Shown one piece after another: positions 9,200 to 19,746 of a stretch of 64,000 nt of DNA. The notes under the pieces were generated by a model. It saw only the letters and a list, made by a program, of their open reading frames with translations, was not told the origin of the DNA and ran no database searches. The position numbers and the translations under genes were made by a program. The stretch is from positions 2,160,001-2,224,000 of the forward strand of contig NZ_JASJPW010000001.1 of the NCBI RefSeq assembly GCF_030052995.1, given 5' to 3'. Every line of letters starts with the position of its first letter. Position 1 is the first letter of the stretch. Origin of the DNA: Gemmobacter sp. 24YEA27. GTDB lineage: Bacteria > Pseudomonadota > Alphaproteobacteria > Rhodobacterales > Rhodobacteraceae.

Positions 9200-11370
9200 A
9201 GACCCACAGCAGTGGCAAAGGCACTGCGATACAGTGCCGAAAGCCCGGCGAGGGAGGCGCTGTCCTCGCCGAACGTCACCTTGTCGCCGCCGAAAGCGCC
9301 GATCCGGGTGACGGCGACGCCCGCGGTGATGGCTGCGGCCTCGATCTCAGCCGCAGCGCTTTCGCGGACTGCGAGCAGATAGCGCGCCTGATCCTCGCCA
9401 AAGAGCGCCGAAGTGTCGCCCGGGATCAGGGTGATGCCGGTGCCGGCCGCTTCTGCCATTTCAAAAGCCGCCAGCGCCAGGCCGCCATCGCTGAGATCAG
9501 AGGCCGCGGTGATCGATTTGCGATGCGCGCGGACGAAATCGCCGTTTTTCTTTTCCAGGGCCAGATCGACCGGCGGCGCATCGCCGCGCTCATCGCCAAA
9601 GGCTTCCGCGATCAGGGCGGACTGGCCGAGATGGCCAAAGCTCTCGCCGATGAGCAGCGCCACGTCGCCGGCCTGGGGCCTGCCGTTGATCAGATCATCA
9701 AGCGAGGCGAGGATCCCCACCGCGCCAATCGTCGGTGTCGGCAGGATGCCGGAGCCATCGGTCTCGTTATACAAAGACACGTTGCCGGACACGATCGGCA
9801 TGTCGAGCGCCGAGACCGCTTCGCCGATGCCTTTGATCGCGCCGACGAACTGGCCCATGATTTCAGGCTTTTCGGGGTTGCCGAAGTTCATATTGTCGGT
9901 CGTCGCCAGCGGCAGTGCGCCCATGGCAGTCAGGTTGCGATAGGCTTCCGCCACTGCCTGTTTGCCGCCCTCGAACGGGTTGGCTTTGACGTAGCGCGGC
10001 GTCACATCCGAGGTGAAGGCCAGTGCCTTGGTGGTGCCATGCACGCGCACGACGCCTGCGGGCAGGCCCGGGGTGACGACGGTATCGGCGCCGACCTGGC
10101 TGTCATATTGTTCGAACACCCAGCCCTTATGGGCGTAGTTCGGGCTCGACAGCAGCACTTTCAGGCCCTGGATCGCCCCGATCTGCGGCACTGCGCCCAG
10201 CGGTTCGGCTTTCGGCGTTTCGACCCAGGGGCGGTTATATTCCGGCGCGCTCGACGACAGCTTTGAGAGCTGGATATCGGCCTTGATCTCATTGCCGTGC
10301 AGGATCAGGAAGCGATCTTCCGGGATGGTCTCGCCCACGATGGCGAAATCGAGATCCCATTTCACGAAGATCGCGCGGGCGACATCTTCCAGCTCGGGAT
10401 TGAGCACCATGAGCATCCGCTCCTGGCTTTCCGAGAGCATCATCTCATAGGCGGTCATATTGGTTTCGCGCTGCGGCACCTGATCAAGCTGCAGTTTGAT
10501 CCCCAGACCGCCCTTGTCGCCCATCTCGACCGCCGAACAGGTCAGACCCGCGGCCCCCATATCCTGGATCGAGATCACCGCACCGGTCTGCATCAGTTCA
10601 AGGCAGGCTTCCAGCAGGCGCTTTTCGGTAAAGGGGTCGCCGACCTGAACGGTGGGGCGCTTTTCCTCGATGGTGTCGTCGAATTCTGCCGAGGCCATGG
10701 TCGCGCCACCAACGCCGTCGCGGCCGGTTTTCGCGCCCAGATAGACCACCGGCATGCCGACGCCGCTGGCCGCCGAGTAGAAGATCTTGTCGGTGTCAGC
10801 CAGGCCCGCCGCGAAAGCATTCACCAGGCAATTGCCGTTATAGGATTTGTGGAAGCGCACTTCGCCGCCCACGGTCGGCACGCCGAAGGCATTGCCGTAG
10901 GAGCCGACACCTTCGACCACACCTTTGACCAGATGCGCGGTTTTGTGATGCGAGGGCAGACCGAAGGAGAGCGCATTCATCGCAGCAATCGGGCGCGCGC
11001 CCATGGTGAAAACGTCGCGCAAAATGCCGCCGACGCCGGTCGCTGCGCCCTGATGCGGCTCGATATAGGAAGGGTGGTTGTGGCTTTCCATCTTGAAGAT
11101 GACCGCCTGACCATCGCCGATATCGACCACGCCGGCGTTTTCGCCCGGGCCGCAGATCACCTGCGGGCCGGTCGTCGGCAGCGTGCGCAGCCAGACTTTC
11201 GACGATTTATAGGAACAATGCTCGTTCCACATCGCCGAGAAGATGCCGAGCTCGGTGAAAGAGGGCGCACGGCCGAGGATCTCCAGCAGGCGCTCATATT
11301 CGTCGGGTTTGATCCCATGCGAGGCGATGAGCTCCGGGGTGATTGCGGGGTCGCGTGCGGCGTCTGACAT
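9196..11370 (-). CDS. purL: phosphoribosylformylglycinamidine synthase subunit PurL
   Basis: Small-type PurL (724 residues), converting FGAR to FGAM with PurQ and PurS. Clear features are [11 protein letters not shown] near residue 45, the nucleotide-binding region [26 protein letters not shown] (in pieces), [16 protein letters not shown], and a second AIRS-like half ending in [15 protein letters not shown]. The frame is open 83 codons further upstream, but ATG 11370 ([15 protein letters not shown]) is the conserved start and follows GGAGGC. purQ and purS are not in the window. Confidence 0.96.
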   Translation of the reverse strand: MSDAARDPAITPELIASHGIKPDEYERLLEILGRAPSFTELGIFSAMWNEHCSYKSSKVWLRTLPTTGPQVICGPGENAGVVDIGDGQAVIFKMESHNHPSYIEPHQGAATGVGGILRDVFTMGARPIAAMNALSFGLPSHHKTAHLVKGVVEGVGSYGNAFGVPTVGGEVRFHKSYNGNCLVNAFAAGLADTDKIFYSAASGVGMPVVYLGAKTGRDGVGGATMASAEFDDTIEEKRPTVQVGDPFTEKRLLEACLELMQTGAVISIQDMGAAGLTCSAVEMGDKGGLGIKLQLDQVPQRETNMTAYEMMLSESQERMLMVLNPELEDVARAIFVKWDLDFAIVGETIPEDRFLILHGNEIKADIQLSKLSSSAPEYNRPWVETPKAEPLGAVPQIGAIQGLKVLLSSPNYAHKGWVFEQYDSQVGADTVVTPGLPAGVVRVHGTTKALAFTSDVTPRYVKANPFEGGKQAVAEAYRNLTAMGALPLATTDNMNFGNPEKPEIMGQFVGAIKGIGEAVSALDMPIVSGNVSLYNETDGSGILPTPTIGAVGILASLDDLINGRPQAGDVALLIGESFGHLGQSALIAEAFGDERGDAPPVDLALEKKNGDFVRAHRKSITAASDLSDGGLALAAFEMAEAAGTGITLIPGDTSALFGEDQARYLLAVRESAAAEIEAAAITAGVAVTRIGAFGGDKVTFGEDSASLAGLSALYRSAFATAVGL

Positions 11371-11617
11371 GATCGGGCCTCCGGGTCTGCAGCTCTGGTC
11401 TGGTCGGGCCTGCTGCGGCACTTCTGCGGCAATGCAGGAAATCTGCGCGCGTCTTATTGCATGACGCGCGCCTGGGGAAGGGCTCTGCCCGGTTTGCGGC
11501 AGGAATAGGCGTCGGGATAATGCGCAGATGCGACAGAGGCGCCTCCGCTGCGCGCAGCCTTGCTGCTGCTGTGATTCCCGGCGATTCTGCGCGTGCAGCA
11601 GCGCGCTGGCACAAAGC

Positions 11618-11645
11618 AAAAAAAAAGGCCGAGCAAAGCTCGGCC
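11618..11645 (-). terminator. strong intrinsic terminator, minus strand
   Basis: Perfect 8-bp stem GGCCGAGC/GCTCGGCC with a 3-base loop (11627-11645). On the minus strand it is followed by nine U residues (A-run at 11618-11626). It points leftwards into the purL upstream region. It would end the LysR transcript from 12892 or a short transcript starting between 11650 and 11999. Confidence 0.85.
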
Positions 11646-11673
11646 CAAGTCCAACAGGGAGGTATGAGGCCGA

Positions 11674-11835
11674 TCAGGTTGCCCCGATCCGCGCCTCGTA
11701 GCCTGATTTATGGGCTGTTTGCGAATTATGCAAGTGCAGCAATGTCGCAGTCCGGGCAATGCTGCCATGCGCTCTCCGCATGGCTTCTTCTTGGCCGTGT
11801 TTGCGATAACGCCGCAACGCAATTTTCGCGCTCAT
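11674..11835 (-). CDS. possible 53-residue small protein ahead of the terminator
   Basis: A short ORF starting MSAKIALRRYRKHGQ ends about 30 bases before the strong terminator at 11618-11645. It has a basic N-terminus and no recognised family. No good ribosome-binding site is visible and other frames are also open, so the region may be a small RNA or the LysR 3'-UTR. The rest of the gap 11371-11998 holds nothing I recognise. Confidence 0.2.
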   Translation of the reverse strand: MSAKIALRRYRKHGQEEAMRRAHGSIARTATLLHLHNSQTAHKSGYEARIGAT

Positions 11836-11998
11836 CCGGAGGCCAGGAGGGACGGGCAGTGACCGACCCGCCCCGTCTGAATGGCCGTCGCAGGCCAGCC
11901 GGCAGCCCCTCAGGAATGAGGGCTGTGCTGCAAATGATATGGCAGAGGGAACGGTTACCGCCGCGGGGCAAAAGCGGTCAGGGCCTCAGACGGGCGTC

Positions 11999-12892
11999 TC
12001 AGCTGCCGTGACTGCGGCGGAAGGTGGAGATCTCTTCCGTCACGAAATCGCGGAAGGCGGCCACGCGTTTCGAGTGCCGCAGTTCTTCGGGATAGGCGAG
12101 GAAGACCGGCACTTCGCCCGATTCGATGTCTTCCAGCACCCGTACCAGATGCGGGTTTTCTTCGGTCGTGTAATCGGGCAGCACGCCGATCCCGAGATGG
12201 TTGATCACGCCCTGCTGCACGCCGAAATAGTTGTTCACATGCAGCGTCGAGGGGATGTCATACGCCATGATTTCCTGCACCAGCCGCGCTCCTGCCGCCA
12301 CCTGGGGGGTGCCGGGATGCTGGCAGATCAGGCGGTGCTGGCTGAGATCGGCCATGGTTTTCGGCGTGCCGTTGCGGGCGAGATAGTCTGGCGTCGCATA
12401 AAGGCGCATGCGGATATTCATCAGCCGGCGACGGATCAGATCAGCCTGGCTCGGTTCTTTCATGCGGATCGCGACATCAGCCTCGCGCATCGGCAGGTCA
12501 AGCACACGCTCTTCGAGCATGAGGTCGATCTTCAGCGCCGGGAATTTGTCGTAAAGCCGCGCGAGGCGTGGCGCGAGCCAGAGCGTGCCGAAGCCCATCG
12601 TTGTGGTGACGCGCAACTCGCCAAAGACCTCATCCTCGCTGTCGCGGATGCGGGCTGCGGCGGCATCGAGCCGTTTTGCCATGGCCTGGGTGGCCTCGAA
12701 CAGCAGTTCGCCCTGTTCGGTCAGGATGAGACCGCGCGCATGACGGTGGAACAGCGTCACATCGAGGCTTTCCTCAAGCGCGCGGATCTGCCGGCTGACG
12801 GCGGATTGCGACAGATGCAGCACCTCGCCCGCATGGGTGAGGCTGCCCTTGTCGGCCACCGCGTGAAAAATCCTCAGCTTATCCCAGTCCAT
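11999..12892 (-). CDS. LysR-family transcriptional regulator
   Basis: A 297-residue LTTR. The N-terminal helix-turn-helix reads LRIFHAVADKGSLTHAGEVLHLSQSAVSRQIRALEE (shown only to mark the domain, residues ~5-40), with LTEQGELLFE following. The effector domain starts near residue 90 (GELRVTTTMGFG) and contains the conserved LIGVLPDY-type ending as LGIGVLPDYTTEE. The start at 12892 (MDWDKLRIF) is chosen over an in-frame ATG 36 bases upstream because it matches family length. The target is unknown; no adjacent divergent operon is evident. Confidence 0.9.
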   Translation of the reverse strand: MDWDKLRIFHAVADKGSLTHAGEVLHLSQSAVSRQIRALEESLDVTLFHRHARGLILTEQGELLFEATQAMAKRLDAAAARIRDSEDEVFGELRVTTTMGFGTLWLAPRLARLYDKFPALKIDLMLEERVLDLPMREADVAIRMKEPSQADLIRRRLMNIRMRLYATPDYLARNGTPKTMADLSQHRLICQHPGTPQVAAGARLVQEIMAYDIPSTLHVNNYFGVQQGVINHLGIGVLPDYTTEENPHLVRVLEDIESGEVPVFLAYPEELRHSKRVAAFRDFVTEEISTFRRSHGS

Positions 12893-13104
12893 CTGTCTGC
12901 CCTGTTCCTTCGGGTGGGACAGTAGCACAAGCTATGCGCCGGGGGAAAACCCGATCACGCATTTTTGCTGTGACGACAGGGATTTGGCAGGAAAGTCACG
13001 GATGCCCTGACGGCAGGCCCTTTCACGGTGTATCTGTTGCGCCTATGATTGCAGCATAAGGCGGTGAACCCGTCAGGTTTTCCACCCGGTGAGAGGGCAG
13101 GCAG

Positions 13105-13917
13105 ATGGCAGTTGGCGTTTTTGATTCGGGTCTGGGCGGGCTGACGGTGCTGGATGCGGTCTCGCGCCGCCTGCCGGAAGTGCCCTTTGTCTATTTCGGC
13201 GACAATGCCCATGCGCCTTATGGCGTGCGCACCGCCGATGATATCTACAACCTGACCTGTGCGGCGGTGGAACGGCTCTGGGCCGAGGGCTGCGATCTTG
13301 TGATCCTCGCCTGTAACACGGCGTCAGCTGCGGCTTTGCGGCGGATGCAGGAAAGCTGGCTGCCGGCTGACAAGCGGGTGCTCGGTGTGTTTGTGCCGCT
13401 GATCGAGGCGCTGACCGAACGGCAATGGGGCGACAATTCGCCGCCGCGCGAGGTGGCGGTGAAACATGTGGCGCTGTTTGCGACGCCTGCAACGGTGTCC
13501 TCGCGCGCCTTCCAGCGGGAACTCGCGTTTCGCGCCATCGGGGTTGATGTCGAGGCGCAGCCCTGTGGTGGTGTGGTCGATGCGATCGAGCAGGGCGATG
13601 AGATCCTTGCCGAGGCGCTGGTACGCAGCCATGTCGAGGCGCTGAAGCGCCGGATGCCGCAGCCCGAGGCCGCGATCCTTGGCTGCACGCATTACCCTTT
13701 GATGGAAAAGACCTTTCAGGAGGCTCTGGGCGAGGGGGTCAGGGTTTACAGCCAGGCGAAGCTGGTGGCCGAAAGCCTGAGCGACTATCTGGAGCGGCGG
13801 CCGGAGATGCTCGGCTCCGGCACGGTGTCCAAATTCCTCACCACCGGCGATCCGGTCTCGGTTTCGGCCCATGCGACGCAATTCCTGCGTCGCGGGATCA
13901 AATTCGAAAAAGCCTGA
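13105..13917 (+). CDS. murI: glutamate racemase
   Basis: A 270-residue racemase making D-glutamate for peptidoglycan, without a cofactor. The N-terminus [13 protein letters not shown] carries the acid/base Asp-Ser pair. The two catalytic cysteines are Cys70 (ACNTAS) and Cys194 (GCTHYP), both in the expected context. [11 protein letters not shown] is also diagnostic. The last codons form the first unit of a short tandem repeat (see 13906-13953). Confidence 0.97.
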   Translation: MAVGVFDSGLGGLTVLDAVSRRLPEVPFVYFGDNAHAPYGVRTADDIYNLTCAAVERLWAEGCDLVILACNTASAAALRRMQESWLPADKRVLGVFVPLIEALTERQWGDNSPPREVAVKHVALFATPATVSSRAFQRELAFRAIGVDVEAQPCGGVVDAIEQGDEILAEALVRSHVEALKRRMPQPEAAILGCTHYPLMEKTFQEALGEGVRVYSQAKLVAESLSDYLERRPEMLGSGTVSKFLTTGDPVSVSAHATQFLRRGIKFEKA

Positions 13918-13953
13918 AACTGAAAAGGCCTGAAACCGAAAAAGCCTGAGTTC
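13906..13953 (+). repeat. three 16-bp tandem repeats at the murI 3' end
   Basis: The unit GAAAAAGCCTGAAACY occurs at 13906-13921, 13922-13937 and 13938-13953 with few changes. The first unit encodes the murI terminus (EKA-stop). Expansion moved nothing but the 3'-UTR. Confidence 0.8.
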
Positions 13954-14008
13954 TGAAGGATCAGATCGGCTCTGCCTTGCGGGCGTTCAGCCGGTGAGGT
14001 CGGGCCTT

Positions 14009-14628
14009 TCAGCCCAGCGGCGCGATCAGCGTTTTCAGCGCGGCGAGCGGGTCTTCTGCGCGCCAGATCTCTTCGCCAATCGCGAAATGATCGGTGACCG
14101 GAGCGAAGCGGGTGATCAGTGCGGGCGTCAGAGCGCCTTCGGCGATCACCGGCACTTCGATCACTTCCGACCACCATTCGAACAGCTCCCAGTCGACCTG
14201 GCTGCCATCGCCGAGACCGGTTTCACCGACCGGGCCAAAGGCCACGTAATCGGCGCCGGCTTCGGCGGCATTCATCCCCTCATGGCGGGTGATGCCGCAA
14301 TGGGCGCCGATGATCGCGTCCTGGCCGAGATCCTTGCGCGCCTTTCTGACCGAACGCGCGCCATCGGTGAGATGCACGCCGTCCAGCCCATGACGCTCGA
14401 CCAGCAGCAGGTGGTTGTCGATCACCACCGCCACGTCGCGCTGATGCGCGATATCGCGGCAGATATCGGCGGCCAGACCCTGGTCATCGATGTTTTTCGT
14501 GGCCAGCGAGATGCGCAGACAGGCGATTTCCACCGCATCCAGCACCCGTGCCAGCTGATCCGGAAACAGATCGGTCTGGAAGCTCGGGGGGTGATCAGAT
14601 TGATCTGCGGGCGATCTTCTGCGGCCAT
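14009..14628 (-). CDS. thiE: thiamine phosphate synthase (one-base frameshift near the 5' end)
   Basis: ThiE condenses the HMP and thiazole moieties into thiamine phosphate. The long C-terminal frame shows the TIM-barrel signatures: VVIDNHLLLVERHGLDGVHL, GAHCGITRHEG, ADYVAFGPVGET and the phosphate-binding PVIAEGAL. The natural start is ATG 14628 (MAAEDRPQINLITPP). The two parts join only if one base is added to the six-G run at 14586-14591 (C-run in the coding strand), giving 206 residues, the family's normal length. No TPP riboswitch is visible upstream. Confidence 0.85.
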
Positions 14629-14694
14629 AATCAAAGGCTCCGTAACTGTGTCGGGGGATTTAGCAGCGTTTGCGGGCTTTGGCTATGGGCGGAA

Positions 14695-14760
14695 GGGGGC
14701 GCCGCCCCCGTCTGCGCTTTGCGCAGCCTCCCCCGGGATATTTTTGGACAGATGAAAGGG
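14695..14760 (+). repeat. intergenic hairpin plus GATATTT...ACAGATGAA motif, copy A
   Basis: A GC-rich hairpin (GGGGGC/GCCCCC, then CTGCGC/GCGCAG) is followed by CCCCCGGGATATTT, six bases, and ACAGATGAAAGG. The same architecture recurs at 32309-32394, 34871-34920 and, inverted, at 42861-42912. It lies upstream of the TrmJ-like gene. Confidence 0.75.
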
Positions 14761-14824
14761 CTTTGCTTGTTTGCGCCCGGCTGAGAGGCTATCTGGCGGG
14801 CGGTTTTCACATGGGGGCGCGCAG

Positions 14825-15594
14825 ATGGCACAGGCTGATATGGTGGATCCGGTGATCGTGCTGGTGCGGCCGCAAATGGGCGAGAATATCGGCGCGGCGG
14901 CGCGGGCGATGCTGAATTTCGGGCTCGACCGGATGCGGATTGTCGCTCCGCGCGATGGCTGGCCGAACCCGAAGGCCAATGCGATGGCGAGCGGGGCGGG
15001 GCGGGTGCTGGATCAGGCCGGGGTGTTCCCGGATGTGGCGCGCGCGGTTGCGGATTGCGATTTCGTCTTTGCCACCACCGCGCGGTCGCGCGAGCTGGTG
15101 AAAGAGGTCGTCACGCCTGAGCGCGCCATGGCGATGGCGCGCGAGATGGGGGCGGCCGGCAAGAAGATCGGGATCCTGTTCGGGCCGGAGCGGGCAGGGC
15201 TGGAGAATGGCGATATCATCCATGCCAATGCGATTGTGACCGTGCCGGTCAATCCGAGTTCTTCTCGCTGAACCTTGGCCAGTCGGTTCTGCTTCTGGCC
15301 TATGAATGGGGACGCCAGGGCAGTGAGGTTCCGGCCTCGGCCATGGGCTTTGCGCGCACCGAACTCGCGAGCCGCGAAGAGGTGGAGCGGCTGGGTGATC
15401 ATTACGAGACGCGGCTCGAAGAGGCCGGGTTCTTCTTTCCGCCGACCAAGGCGGCCGGCATGCGGCTGAATCTGAGGAATATGTGGGGGCGGCTCGCTCT
15501 GACCCGCGCTGAGGTGCAGACTTTGCACGGGATGCTGCGTCAGATCCTGTTTCGCAAGGGCCAGGAGACTGGCCAGGATGAGCCGCGCGGGTAA
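14825..15594 (+). CDS. TrmJ-like RNA 2'-O-methyltransferase (one-base frameshift)
   Basis: SPOUT-fold methyltransferase of the TrmJ/TrmH family, which uses S-adenosylmethionine to 2'-O-methylate RNA, probably tRNA position 32. Motif 1 is VLVRPQMGENIGAAARAM, motif 2 GILFGPERAGLENGDI, and motif 3 should be VTVPVNP-EFFSLNLGQSVLLLAYEW. In the given sequence motif 3 breaks after VNP with a stop at 15271. Adding one base to the CC/G at 15254-15256 restores it and continues to 15594, giving 256 residues. Start ATG 14825 follows GGGGGCG. Confidence 0.82.
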
Positions 15595-15705
15595 TTTCCG
15601 GCGAACCCCTGCCGGTGGCCGTGAGAGGGCCCCGGCCCGGTCTTTGCCTGGCGGGACGGATCGGGTAAACTTGCGCCAAATCTAAAACAAAGGCAGGCAG
15701 GCGTT

Positions 15706-16944
15706 ATGATTACCCGCAGATTTTTCACCGCGACCGCCGGTTTTGCGTTGCTTTCAGGCTGTGTCGGCGGCGCCTCCCGCATGGGCAGCGCGGCTCCTGG
15801 CAGCCGCGAGACGCCGGCGCCGCGCGCGGTGCCGGACAGAGGCTGGGACAGCTGGGTCGCGAATTACCGCAACCGCGCCGCGGGGCGGGGGATCTCGGCC
15901 AATACGCTCGATGCCGGGTTCCGCCATGCGGGGTTCCTGCCCGAGGTGATCGAAAGAGACCGCAACCAGACCGAATTCAAACGCTCGCTTGAGGATTACC
16001 TGTCGATCGCGGCTTCGGATGAGCGGGTCTCGCTCGGGCGTGAGATGTATGCGCGCTATGGATCGACGCTGGCCGCCATCGAACAGCGCTACGGGGTCGA
16101 GGGCAATGTTGTCGCGGCCTTCTGGGGGCTTGAGAGCTTTTTCGGCACAAGGCGCGGCAATGTGCCGGTGGTCTCGGCGCTGTCGACGCTGGCCTATGAG
16201 GGGCGGCGCGCGGCGTTTTTCGAGAGCCAGCTTGATGGCGCGCTGAGAATTCTTCAGGCCGGGGATGTTCCGGCTGACCGGATGGTCGGCAGCTGGGCCG
16301 GGGCGATGGGTCACACCCAGTTCATCCCGACTTCCTATCTGCAATATGCCGTTGATTTCACCGGCGACGGGCGGCGCGATATCTGGTCGGATGATCCGAC
16401 CGACGCGCTGGCCTCGACCGCGAATTACGTGGCGCGCACCGGCTGGCAGCGCGGATTGCCCTGGGGGATGGAGGTCTCGCTGCCCCCGGGCTTCAACGCG
16501 GGCCTTCTGGGGCGCGGCAAGGGGAAATCGGCTGCGGAATGGGAGGCGCTTGGCGTCTCGCGCGCGGGCGGCGGCGGGCTTTCCGGGGGCTCGATCATCC
16601 AGCCGGGCGGGGCAGGGACGCCGGCCTTCCTGCTGACGCAGAATTTCAACGTGATCCTGCGCTATAACAATGCCGAGAATTACGCGATCGGCGTCGGGCA
16701 TCTGGCCGACCGGATCAAAGGCGGCGGCCCGGTCAGGGCGGATTTCGGGCCGGACCGCACAGGTCTGACAAAAGCCGACCGTCAGGATCTGCAACGGCGC
16801 CTGACCGCACGCGGCTTTGACACCGGCGGCAGCGATGGCGTGATCGGTCCGAAATCGCGCGAGGCAATCTCGGCCTGGCAGTCCCGCAATGGTATGGCGG
16901 TGACGGGTGAGCCTTCAGCCGCACTGCTCGCGTCTTTGCGCTGA
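15706..16944 (+). CDS. MltB-type lytic murein transglycosylase, lipoprotein
   Basis: A 412-residue periplasmic enzyme cleaving peptidoglycan glycan strands to 1,6-anhydro products. The N-terminus has a lipoprotein signal with lipobox ALLSGC. The SLT_2/MltB domain spans roughly residues 45-335; catalytic Glu143 is in FWGLESFFG, with GAMGHTQFIPTSY and the FTGDGRRDIW loop following. A C-terminal PG_binding_1 domain (about residues 350-412) contains LQRRLTARGFDTGGSDGVIGPKS-type repeats. Confidence 0.93.
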   Translation: MITRRFFTATAGFALLSGCVGGASRMGSAAPGSRETPAPRAVPDRGWDSWVANYRNRAAGRGISANTLDAGFRHAGFLPEVIERDRNQTEFKRSLEDYLSIAASDERVSLGREMYARYGSTLAAIEQRYGVEGNVVAAFWGLESFFGTRRGNVPVVSALSTLAYEGRRAAFFESQLDGALRILQAGDVPADRMVGSWAGAMGHTQFIPTSYLQYAVDFTGDGRRDIWSDDPTDALASTANYVARTGWQRGLPWGMEVSLPPGFNAGLLGRGKGKSAAEWEALGVSRAGGGGLSGGSIIQPGGAGTPAFLLTQNFNVILRYNNAENYAIGVGHLADRIKGGGPVRADFGPDRTGLTKADRQDLQRRLTARGFDTGGSDGVIGPKSREAISAWQSRNGMAVTGEPSAALLASLR

Positions 16945-16961
16945 AGCGCGGAGTTTGGTGA

Positions 16962-17744
16962 TCAGTCTTTGGTGATGCGGGGGCGGGCGGTTGCGGTGGC
17001 GAACTGCTTCAGCACCGGCCCTGCGCCGTGCTCCTCGGCCAAGCGCAACAGCCCGAAGCGGATCGCGGCCATCTCGCGGTAATAGCGCAGGAAAGCGGCA
17101 TTGATCGCAGCGCCCGAAACCGCCCCCATGACTGGCACCGCCTGGGCCATGAGCTTCTGTCCAAGGGTCGCGGCAAGCTTCGGCGCGACGGAGGCGATCA
17201 GCTGGTTCAGCGCCGGCCCGGTCAGGGCCGCGCGGGCCGAGAAGAACGCCGTATTGATCCCGTCATCCGCCGCAATCGGGCTGCCCGAGCCGAAAGTGCG
17301 CAGCGCCTCGGACATGATCCAGGGATCGTCGGGGTCGTAACCCAGCTTTTCGGCCTCACGCCGGATCGCATGCAGCAGCACGGTGATTGTGAACGGAAGT
17401 TCGGCAAGCGCGCCCATGATCCCACCGGCGCCTCCGGCAATCCCTGCACCAATCGCCGCGGCAAGCGTGCCACGATCCCCGGTGCCGGGAAGCCTGCCGC
17501 CCTGGCGCGCCACCATCCAGGCCCGCTCCAGCGCGGCCGCAGTCACCCCTTCGGCCCGCTCGCGAAAGCCTGCGGGAAGGATCGACATCTGGTCTTCCAG
17601 CCTGCCGCCAAACCGGGTCAGAAGCGCCATCACCGGCCCATTGGCCTTCTTCCAGCGCAGCGCGAGGGCATCGACGCCGGCCCGGCATTCGGCGGGCAGC
17701 GGCAGATGGGGCAGAGTTATGTCTTCATGGCTCATATCCCGCAT
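16962..17744 (-). CDS. EcsC-family protein
   Basis: A 260-residue EcsC-like protein. The middle of the protein is rich in Gly/Ala with amphipathic or membrane-associated helices (AAAIGAGIAGGAGGIMGALAELPFT), followed by the family's GYDPDDPWIMSEAL and the late GAVSGAAINAAFLRYYREMA. The family's biochemical function is unsettled. An alternative start is ATG 17735. It converges with the MltB-like gene. Confidence 0.8.
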   Translation of the reverse strand: MRDMSHEDITLPHLPLPAECRAGVDALALRWKKANGPVMALLTRFGGRLEDQMSILPAGFRERAEGVTAAALERAWMVARQGGRLPGTGDRGTLAAAIGAGIAGGAGGIMGALAELPFTITVLLHAIRREAEKLGYDPDDPWIMSEALRTFGSGSPIAADDGINTAFFSARAALTGPALNQLIASVAPKLAATLGQKLMAQAVPVMGAVSGAAINAAFLRYYREMAAIRFGLLRLAEEHGAGPVLKQFATATARPRITKD

Positions 17745-17811
17745 ATGGGGAGGGCGCGGCGTCGCACAAGACTACGCCCCGCAGGAAGCGAGACCGCGTG
17801 GCCGGCCGGCA

Positions 17812-18299
17812 TCAGGTGGCGCGCGAAACCACGCCGGCAACCCCTGTCCAGGCGCCCGCTTTCAGCTCCAGCCCCAGCACCCGGTCGGGGTTGGTCGGGG
17901 CGGCATCACGACATCTGCAAGTTTTTCAAAGCCAAAGCGGCTGTAATAGGGCGCATCGCCCACCAGAAGCACCCGCTCCCAGCCCAGCTTGCGCGCCTCG
18001 GCGAGGCTTTCAGAGATCAGCAGCCCGCCCAGACCCTCGCCCTGACGCGTCGGGTGGACCGCGACCGGGCCGAGAAGCAGCAGATCAGCCGAGCCGATCT
18101 TTGCCGGCCAGTAGCGGATCGCCCCGGCGAGAATTCCGTCGCCATCCCGCAGACAAAGGCACAAAGGCGCTATGGTCGGGACGCCGTCCCGCAGCCTATA
18201 GGACGACAACGCTGTCCGCCCCGGCGCAAAACAGAGGTCGTAAAGCGCCTCGACCTCCCACCAGTCTGCCTCGCTCTCTTCTTCAAGCCTGTAGACCAC
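17812..18299 (-). CDS. GNAT-family acetyltransferase, YhbS-like (one-base frameshift near the 3' end)
   Basis: The single GNAT domain has LLLGPVAVHPTRQGEGLGGLLISESL as motif A and VLLVGDAPYYSRFGFEKL as motif B, typical of the YhbS-like group. As given, the frame ends at 17862 soon after PPRPTP. One base added to the four-G run at 17897-17900 restores PPPTNPDRVLGLELKAGAW and a stop at 17812, giving 162 residues. The substrate is unknown. Confidence 0.78.
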
Positions 18300-18406
18300 A
18301 GCGCCCGTCCTCTTCCCTGTGCCGCGTCCGGGCGTGGCAGCGCCTTGCCTGCCATGCCAATAGGAGTGTGATTATGACAATGCCGCGCGCGCCGAAGGGC
18401 CGCATC

Positions 18407-18432
18407 TTCCTCTTGAGAAAAATACTCCTGCT
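18407..18432 (-). repeat. divergent relative of the intergenic TATTT motif
   Basis: On the minus strand the sequence reads CCAGCAGGAGTATTTTTCT followed by CAAGAGGAAG, resembling the GGATATTT-N6-CAGATGAA motif seen elsewhere in the window. It lies between purD and the GNAT gene. No hairpin is attached. Confidence 0.35.
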
Positions 18433-18469
18433 GGAGGCAATCCCTCTGGCCAGAGCTGCGCTCAGCGGG

Positions 18470-19746
18470 TCAGAGCGCGCGCCAGCCGATATCGCGTCGG
18501 CAAAAACCTTCGGCCCAGTCGATGCCATCAACCATTCGATAGGCGGCATCGCGCGCGGCTTTCAGCGTATCCGCGCGGCCCGTCACATTCAGCACCCGCC
18601 CGCCACTGGCCAGCACATCGCCATCACGCGCCACGGTGCCGGCATGGAACACCATATGGCCGCTGTCTTCGGGCAGCGCGTCCAGGCCCTGGATCCGGCT
18701 CCCCTTCACATAGGCGCCCGGATAGCCCGCAGCCGCCATCACCACGGTCAGCGCATGGTCATCGGCCCAGTTCACTTTGGCCTGCGAAAGCCGCTGATCT
18801 GCGGTTGCAATCAGATGATCCAGCACCTGGGCGCCCAGCCGCATCATCAGGACTTGGGCTTCCGGGTCGCCAAAGCGGCAGTTATATTCCACCAGCCGCG
18901 CGCGGCGTTCGCCGTCAGGGCCGTCATCGATCATCAGCCCGGCATAAAGCACCCCCTGATAGGGCGTGCCGCGCCGCGCCATCTCACGGATGGTTGGCAG
19001 CACGATCTGTTCCATCGCCTGGGTCTGGAGCGCCTCGGTCAGCACCGGCGCCGGGGAATAGGCGCCCATGCCGCCGGTATTCGGGCCGGTATCACCATCG
19101 CCGACCCGCTTATGGTCCTGGGCCGTGCCATAGGGGGTCGCGGTCACGCCATCGGTCAGGATGAAGAAGCTTGCCTCTTCGCCCTGCATGAATTCCTCGA
19201 TCACCACCTCGGCGCCGGCCTCGCCGAATTCGCCGCCGAACATATCGTCGATCCCGGCCAGCGCCTCGGCCTCGGTCATTGCGACAATCACACCTTTGCC
19301 GGCCGCCAGCCCATCGGCCTTGACCACAATCGGCGCGCCCTGGGCACGGATATAGTCTTTTGCCGGCGCCGCTTCGGTAAAGCGCGCCCAGGCCGCGGTC
19401 GGCGCGGCACAGGCGTCGCAAACCTCTTTGGTAAAGCGCTTTGACGCTTCAAGCTGTGCCGCCTCGCGGCTCGGGCCGAAGGTCAGGATCCCGGCGGCAC
19501 GGGTCGCATCCGCCACGCCTGCGGCAAGGGGGCTTCGGGGCCGACGATCACGAAATCAATGGCGTTCTCTTCGCAAAACGTCACCACGCGCGCCTGGTCC
19601 AGAATATCGAGGCTCGCGCATTCTGCGATCTGTGCGATGCCGGCATTGCCAGGCGCCACGATCAGCCGGTCGCATTTCGGGTTCTGCTTTACCGCCCAGG
19701 CCAGCGCATGTTCACGCCCGCCGCCGCCAAGGATCAGGATATTCAT
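18470..19746 (-). CDS. purD: phosphoribosylamine-glycine ligase (one-base frameshift)
   Basis: PurD, the second step of purine synthesis, an ATP-grasp enzyme. The N-terminal part (ATG 19746, MNILILGGGGREHALAWA) and the remainder are in different frames. They join at VGPEAPLAAGVADATRAAG when one base is added to the five-G run at 19528-19532, giving 425 residues, the standard length. ATP-grasp residues follow: PIVVKADGLAAGKGVIVA, EEFMQGEEASFF, GGMGAYSPAP and the metal-binding EYNCRFGDPE. As an essential purine gene it is unlikely to be truly broken. Confidence 0.88.

Noticed and set aside
14629..14824. TPP riboswitch upstream of thiE
   Set aside because: No CUGAGA/thi-box elements are visible; the sequence is the recurrent GC hairpin motif.
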